Below the pieces are notes generated by a model, which saw nothing but the letters and a program-made list of their open reading frames with translations, ran no database searches and had not been told where the DNA came from. Both the position numbers and the translations under genes were made by a program. From Candidatus Omnitrophota bacterium (GTDB lineage Bacteria > Hinthialibacterota > Hinthialibacteria > Hinthialibacterales > JAKPRU01), in assembly GCA_029570205.1 (NCBI GenBank), contig JAKQSI010000092.1:1-18977 (forward strand): 18,977 bases of DNA, read 5' to 3'. This document shows positions 14,910-18,977 of the stretch, one piece after another. How positions within the stretch are numbered: the first letter of the stretch is position 1; each line of letters begins with the position of its first letter.

Positions 14910-15590
14910 ATGAAAATCTCTCGTTTCTTCATGATGGTTGGGATTGCCGGTCTGTTGGTTGTGCCGTTCGCCTCGGCGCAGATGACCTCTCCGCCGGAAT
15001 GGAAGCCCCTGTTCAATGGGACCAATCTGGACGGATGGCATCTGAAAGTCCCGGCAACCGATCGGGATGTCCCAAGCTGGGCAGCGGTGAACGGCGTGCT
15101 GGTCAATGTTCCGCCCTCGGAGCGCGGTCGGCACGGGATCGATCTGGTCAGTGATATTACACTCGGCAGCCATGAGCTCTATATCGAATTCATGGTTCCC
15201 AAAGGCAGCAACAGCGGTGTGTATATCATCGGCCAGTATGAGATCCAGGTGTTTGACAGTTTCGGTGTAACCCCCCCCTCGAAAACCGACTGCGGCGGTA
15301 TCTATAACATTATTGCCCCCAGTGAAAACGCTTCGCTGCCGCCCGGAGTGTGGCAATGCTTCCATGTTATCTTCCACAAGGCCAAAGTGGATAAGAGCGG
15401 CAAGGTTCTCCAGAAACCCCGAATTACCGTTTATCATAACGGCAAGATGGTGATCGATAACCAGGAAATCGAAGGTGTGACCGGCGCAGCCCTGAACGAC
15501 AATGTGATCGAGCAAGGCCCGCTGTATCTCCAGGGCAATCACGGGATGGTGTTCTATCGCAATATCTACTACAAACTGATTGAAGACTGA
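14910..15590 (+). CDS. Secreted DUF1080 (3-keto-disaccharide hydrolase fold) protein
   Basis: This 226-residue protein has a signal peptide (MKISRFFMMVGIAGLLVVPFASA, 1-23) and a single DUF1080 domain, a lectin-like beta sandwich. Diagnostic segments are WKPLFNGTNLDGWHLK (31-46), the central SHELYIEFMVPKGSNSGVYIIGQYEIQVFDSFG (87-119) and the C-terminal PLYLQGNHGMVFYRNIYYKLIE. Members of this family have been linked to hydrolysis of 3-keto-sugars produced by exported Gfo/Idh/MocA-type oxidation. That fits the Tat-exported oxidoreductase 7 kb away in the window, but a joint pathway is inference. AAAGGA lies 7 bases upstream of the ATG. The gene is followed by a strong terminator, so it ends its own transcript. 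Confidence 0.92.
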   Translation: MKISRFFMMVGIAGLLVVPFASAQMTSPPEWKPLFNGTNLDGWHLKVPATDRDVPSWAAVNGVLVNVPPSERGRHGIDLVSDITLGSHELYIEFMVPKGSNSGVYIIGQYEIQVFDSFGVTPPSKTDCGGIYNIIAPSENASLPPGVWQCFHVIFHKAKVDKSGKVLQKPRITVYHNGKMVIDNQEIEGVTGAALNDNVIEQGPLYLQGNHGMVFYRNIYYKLIED

Positions 15591-15619
15591 TCGCTCTGTC
15601 CCGCAATCGGATCTGAGGC

Positions 15620-15662
15620 AAAAAAGGCCCGGCCCGAGACTGTCGAAGGCCCGGCCTTTTTT
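15620..15662. terminator. Rho-independent terminator after DUF1080 gene
   Basis: An A6 run, then GGCCCGGCC (15626-15634) and, after a 13-base loop, GGCCCGGCC (15648-15656) and a T6 run (15657-15662). Stem pairing runs GGCC-C-GGCC on both sides with one C-C mismatch in the middle, plus six A-T pairs. The symmetry means it could terminate transcription from either side. It lies 30 bases after the DUF1080 stop at 15590. Confidence 0.85.
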
Positions 15663-15769
15663 CTGATCTCGAACCGGCGGGCCGTAAGCGAATCAACCGG
15701 ACATATTATTCTTTACGAAAGAACCCTCACTCCAATCTTCACCGAAAGGAACAGGCAGAAAAGGCTGTG

Positions 15770-15786
15770 ACAGGTTTCCAACCTGT
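15770..15786. repeat. Short palindrome in leader of 15841 gene
   Basis: ACAGGTT-TCC-AACCTGT is a 7-base-pair hairpin with a TCC loop, 54 bases before the ATG at 15841. It may be a fragment of a dispersed repeat of the kind seen elsewhere in the window, or a leader structure. The rest of the 250-base gap (15591-15840) holds the terminator and otherwise nothing recognisable. Confidence 0.4.
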
Positions 15787-15840
15787 GAAGTTACAGGACG
15801 CTGAACAGCGCCAGGCATTCCAACTCAGGAGCGTACAATC

Positions 15841-17772
15841 ATGCGCCGACGATCCGTCATTATCCGTATGTATCTTGGTTTGTTTCTGACTTTTGTCTGC
15901 GGTTTTGTTTTAGCCGCGCCGGTTCCGGTCTATCAGGCGGACCGGCTGGAAACCTGTTTTCGGGAGTGGCTGCTCTGCGGTCCGTTTCCGAACACACTTC
16001 CGGGAAATGAGGATGTAACCGACTATAAGCACGGCGAACGCTGTGTCGGATTCTTCCACGACTATCTCGAATCCATCGGTGGAGAGAAGAACGCGAATCC
16101 AAAGGACGGCGAGGCAGGGTGGCGTTATTTCAAGTCCGATTCGGATTTCATCCGCCTGAACGACATTTTCCATCCCAATGAATTGGTAGTGGGGTATGGA
16201 TTCTGTCTGATCGAATCGCCGCAGGATCAGGACGCCATGCTGTCATTCGGCTGCAATGATGGGGGGCGAATCTGGCTGAACGGGGAGATGGTCCATGAAA
16301 TCCATCTTCCCGACGGTCGCTGGCTGGAGAAAGATGACGATTACATTCCGATCAAGCTCCGGAAAGGAACGAACCGACTTTTGGTGAAGATTGACGAGGG
16401 CAGCGGCGATTACGGCTTCGTTGTGCGCCTGTTGGATTACAAAAAGACGGTGGCGGAACTGCGGAAGAACCTGGAAACGCACAAGCATCTTTCGGTTGTA
16501 ACGCTTGACGAGGATCTCACTTTCATGTTCGGCACGCCGCACAGGATTGCCGCGCTCGCGGCGCCGGGGACCAAAGTAAAATTTGAAATAGTCGACAAAT
16601 CTGGCCGGGTGTTTCGGACGCTATTCGGGCAGCCCGGTTTTCTGGTAACCATGCCGCTTCAGGGTATTCCACAAGGGGAGTTTTCCGTTCGCGCCTCATT
16701 TGAACTGGCGGATGGCGATATGGCCGTTTCCGAGGTGCGTCATTTCAAAGGCCGTCTTCCGCGTCATGGCTCGCCCGAACGCCTCGGTGCAGACTTGGCC
16801 TTGCGCGACGAGAATGGGAAACCGTATCTGCCGATTGGGACATACGGCGCGCCACAGGCTGATTTTGAAACAATCCGCAAAGCGGGGTACAACTTTGTCA
16901 TGGGCGGGGCGAATGATCTCGATGCCGCCCAGGCGGCCGGTCTCAAAGTCGGGCTTGGTATGCACGGGCAAGGCAAGACGTGGTTGGACGAAATCCGCGA
17001 GACGGTCAGAGCCAACCGCGAGCATCCTGCACTGCTTTTCTACATGCTGTTTGATGAACCGGGATACAATCGGGCGGACCTGATGTTGATCTATGATGCG
17101 TACAACCTGATCCACAAGGAAGACCCCGTTCATCCGATCTACCTGGTGATCACCAATTCAAAGGTCTACGAGACTTTCGGGCGATGCTGCGATGTCCTTG
17201 CCATCGACACGTATCCCATTTCACGCGGCACGATCGAGAATGTGGGGGATTGCATTCTGAAAGCGTATCGGCTTTCGGATGGCGATATCCCGGTCTGGCA
17301 TTGCGGGCAGTTGTTTGCCTGGCCGGCAGACCGGTATCCCACTCCCGCCGAACACCGAATGATGACCTATATGGCCGTTCAATCCGGTGTCAAAGGACTT
17401 CTGTGGTACACCTACAAATGGGACCGGAATTCCCTGCCGGATGATGAGCCGGTTTTGTGGCAGGAACATATCCGGATCATGGCAGAACTCAAAGAACTGG
17501 AGCCGGTAATTGTTTATCCGGGACTCGGAGAACATCTGGGCACAGGAAACTATTTCCTGAGAGCCTCCGCAAAACAAGGCCCCGGCGGAGAGACTTACGT
17601 GTTTGCGGTTAATACCTCCAAAACCGAGATGCTGACCTCCAAAATCCAGTTGCCGACAACTCTAACCGGCGACATTGAAGTCTGGAAAGAGAATCGGAAG
17701 GTTTCCATCAAGGATGGACTTCTTGTGGACCGGTTTGAGCCGTTGGGGGTGCATGTGTATCGGTTTCGGTGA
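15841..17772 (+). CDS. Secreted TIM-barrel glycoside-hydrolase-like protein with N-terminal beta modules
   Basis: This 643-residue exported protein has a signal peptide (1-26, hydrophobic core MYLGLFLTFVCGFVLA). Residues 36-200 form a PA14/galactose-binding-like beta domain (FREWLLCGPFPNT; LSFGCNDGGRIWLNGE; KLRKGTNRLLVKIDEGSG), and 215-305 are a second beta module. A (beta/alpha)8 barrel runs from about 328 to 540. YLPIGTYGAPQAD, GYNFVMGG, LLFYMLFDEPGYN (398-410) and DVLAIDTYPI (451-460) mark its strands. E406 in FDEPG is a plausible acid/base; the strand where a nucleophile Glu normally sits reads IPVWHCGQLFAW (483-494), with no Glu. A small beta domain ends the protein. The start has AGGAG 9 bases upstream. 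The likely substrate is unknown. It follows a terminator, so it is transcribed separately from DUF1080. Confidence 0.85.
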   Translation: MRRRSVIIRMYLGLFLTFVCGFVLAAPVPVYQADRLETCFREWLLCGPFPNTLPGNEDVTDYKHGERCVGFFHDYLESIGGEKNANPKDGEAGWRYFKSDSDFIRLNDIFHPNELVVGYGFCLIESPQDQDAMLSFGCNDGGRIWLNGEMVHEIHLPDGRWLEKDDDYIPIKLRKGTNRLLVKIDEGSGDYGFVVRLLDYKKTVAELRKNLETHKHLSVVTLDEDLTFMFGTPHRIAALAAPGTKVKFEIVDKSGRVFRTLFGQPGFLVTMPLQGIPQGEFSVRASFELADGDMAVSEVRHFKGRLPRHGSPERLGADLALRDENGKPYLPIGTYGAPQADFETIRKAGYNFVMGGANDLDAAQAAGLKVGLGMHGQGKTWLDEIRETVRANREHPALLFYMLFDEPGYNRADLMLIYDAYNLIHKEDPVHPIYLVITNSKVYETFGRCCDVLAIDTYPISRGTIENVGDCILKAYRLSDGDIPVWHCGQLFAWPADRYPTPAEHRMMTYMAVQSGVKGLLWYTYKWDRNSLPDDEPVLWQEHIRIMAELKELEPVIVYPGLGEHLGTGNYFLRASAKQGPGGETYVFAVNTSKTEMLTSKIQLPTTLTGDIEVWKENRKVSIKDGLLVDRFEPLGVHVYRFR

Positions 17773-17871
17773 GAGGGGGTTACCTCAGTCCGAGGTTCCC
17801 TCATCCTAACTCTCTCGCCGGTCCGCGAGCAACCGGGTGTTCTTGCGCGGGCAGGGATTTGCTTCTCTCCC

Positions 17872-17900
17872 GATACAAGCGTTTTTTTCTGCCCTATAAT
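17872..17900 (+). promoter_or_regulatory. Promoter candidate with consensus -10
   Basis: TATAAT (17895-17900) is a perfect -10 box, with a weak -35-like GATACA (17872-17877) 17 bases upstream. It lies 88 bases before the VOC gene ATG and would start transcription just before the hairpin at 17922. Confidence 0.5.
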
Positions 17901-17921
17901 ATGTATCTCATTGGAGAGATT

Positions 17922-17940
17922 ACCGGGACAGGGTCCCGGT
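17922..17940 (+). promoter_or_regulatory. Perfect hairpin in VOC gene leader
   Basis: ACCGGGAC (17922-17929), loop AGG, GTCCCGGT (17933-17940) form a perfect 8-base-pair stem. It lies between the TATAAT promoter and the ribosome binding site, so it should be in the 5' untranslated RNA. It could be an operator or an RNA structure affecting stability or expression. There is no T-run, so it is not a terminator. Confidence 0.5.
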
Positions 17941-17988
17941 GTAATTGACTCCGACAGATTCTCCAAAAGGGACAGGAAGGGCACGGAG

Positions 17989-18507
17989 ATGTCCTGGTTT
18001 TCGGTTCTCGTTGTTTTTTTGATTCTGATGACCTTCTCTGCGGTCGTGCTGATCGTGTTGGGGATTGGGGTGTTTCTGTTCTGGTGGTCCAAAGAGGAGA
18101 AGCATCCCTCGATCACAGCGGATCATTTTGCATTCGAGGTCTCGGATCTGAAAAAGTCGGTGGAGTTCTACACCAATCAATTGGGGTTGAAACTCCTTTC
18201 CACGAACATTGATGAAGAGCACCATGAAGCCTTTGCTTTCATCGAGCTGGGTGGAGGAAATCTGGAGCTGCTTCAGATGCTTGATGAGGACAATAAGCCC
18301 CTTCCCATTCTGGAGAAAAAAGAGTTTCATCCGCTTTACTGTCCCCACCTGGCAATGAAGACCAGGGACATGGACAAACTGGTGCGGTCCCTGCGCGAAA
18401 AGAACTTGTCGATTGTGAAAGGTCCGCTGGAGATTCCCGGTACGGTCCGCTGGCTGTACTTGGCAGACCCCGACAATAATATCCTGGAGTTTGTGCAATG
18501 GCTGTAA
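17989..18507 (+). CDS. Membrane-anchored VOC (glyoxalase-fold) protein
   Basis: This 172-residue protein begins with one long hydrophobic helix (WFSVLVVFLILMTFSAVVLIVLGIGVFLFWW, 3-33) and then a VOC domain of about 130 residues. The four metal ligand positions of glyoxalase-type VOC enzymes all appear filled: H46 (DHFAFEVSD), E93 (NLELLQ), H120 (CPHLAMK) and E167 (ILEFVQW). The two halves show the family's paired beta-alpha-beta-beta-beta pattern. It is probably a divalent-metal enzyme or binding protein (glyoxalase I, epimerase or dioxygenase type) tethered to the membrane; orientation is unclear because the helix is followed by SKEEKH, which favours the cytoplasmic side. AGGAAGG sits 8 bases before the ATG at 17989. 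Glyoxalase I itself is soluble and lacks such an anchor. Confidence 0.88.
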   Translation: MSWFSVLVVFLILMTFSAVVLIVLGIGVFLFWWSKEEKHPSITADHFAFEVSDLKKSVEFYTNQLGLKLLSTNIDEEHHEAFAFIELGGGNLELLQMLDEDNKPLPILEKKEFHPLYCPHLAMKTRDMDKLVRSLREKNLSIVKGPLEIPGTVRWLYLADPDNNILEFVQWL

Positions 18508-18977
18508 GGAAAATTAAGAATTAAACCGAATTTCCTTTCGCAGAATAATTTCCTATCATTTCATCGAATACATGAGTACCCTTTTTCGCCCCAAAAAATC
18601 CCCTAACCTGCCATAATGCTGACTTTATGTAATCGATCCCATAAAAAATTTGTCGGGAGTTTCATCTCGGGCAATTCGGGTGGGTTGCCCCTGTATTCAC
18701 TCGTAAGCGCCATTCCTCCCCGGTGATTCCGGTAAAAACCGAAATCTCGACTATCGTCAGGATTTTCCCATCCTTCAGAGAACCGGATCGTCTGAACCAT
18801 GATTTCCCCGATTCGCGGATTATCATGATTTTCTTCATCAAGGTCATCCCGAAATCAAGCAAATCATGGTTCAGACAATCAATCATCAGGCGCCCCTCCA
18901 CCCACCCTCTCTCTACAACCCGGAATCCGCTGCCCACAAATTGTATGGTATAGATTCCCGCACGTACCCACCTGGCA
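18508..18977. repeat. Gene-free right edge with large imperfect inverted repeat
   Basis: No gene is supported in these 470 bases. AT-rich spacer sequence (AATTAAGAATTAA) follows the VOC stop. Around 18671-18705 is a GGTTGCCCCTGTATTCACTCG motif type that I associate with dispersed repeats. TCTGAACCATGATTT (18791-18805) and its exact complement AAATCATGGTTCAGA (18861-18875) form an inverted pair separated by 55 bases. The match extends imperfectly outward to about 18787-18880 and inward by several bases. Open frames on both strands here are translations of these repeats. Confidence 0.6.

Noticed and set aside
18603-18937. Minus-strand frames at the right edge
   Set aside because: The translations (for example NHDLLDFGMTLMKK, RVNTGATHP) come from dispersed repeat sequence and lack start signals.

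Overview
The window is bacterial: about 13 protein-coding genes on both strands, with Shine-Dalgarno-type start sites, Sec and Tat export signals and no introns. No rRNA, tRNA or CRISPR array was seen. The gene mix suggests a Gram-negative, polymer-degrading heterotroph of the planctomycete / Lentisphaerae / Hydrogenedentes / Sumerlaeota type: secreted GH9 and TIM-barrel hydrolases, a Tat-exported Gfo/Idh/MocA oxidoreductase, a DUF1080 protein, a secreted beta-propeller, and gaps filled with GC-rich palindromic repeats. This placement is inferred from family content, not from a marker gene, and is weak.

Layout. 215-1708 (-) encodes a secreted TIM-barrel-like protein. A 0.5 kb repeat-rich gap separates it from a polytopic membrane protein (2248-3582, +). 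After a block of short hairpin repeats comes a compact DnaK-type Hsp70 (3818-5542, +), followed 34 bases later by a J-domain protein with a HEAT-repeat-like tail (5577-6293, +). A hairpin then separates that pair from a convergent Tat-exported oxidoreductase (6393-7715, -). Next are a secreted, C-terminally anchored protein of unknown function (7946-8974, +) and a convergent MutY adenine glycosylase with a complete Nudix box (9044-10141, -).

From 10471 everything is on the + strand. A secreted eight-repeat propeller protein (10471-11724) is translationally coupled by an ATGA overlap to a GH9 family cellulase-like enzyme (11721-14297). A STAS-domain anti-sigma-factor antagonist (14392-14715), a DUF1080 protein (14910-15590) with a strong terminator behind it, a second TIM-barrel hydrolase-like protein (15841-17772) and a membrane-anchored VOC/glyoxalase-fold protein (17989-18507) follow. 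The last 470 bases hold no gene, only dispersed-repeat sequence.

How it fits together. The secreted enzymes (GH9, two TIM-barrel proteins, DUF1080, the oxidoreductase) look like a loose polysaccharide/oligosaccharide processing neighbourhood outside the cytoplasmic membrane. MutY and the Hsp70/J pair are cytoplasmic maintenance functions. The most interesting items are the GrpE-less Hsp70 plus J-HEAT gene pair, the MutY with an apparently intact Nudix motif, the coupled propeller-GH9 pair, the membrane-tethered VOC protein with a hairpin in its leader, and a hairpin repeat family whose copies differ by a compensatory base-pair change. Several genes can be mis-started because repeats upstream of them remain in frame; the starts given here exclude those extensions.
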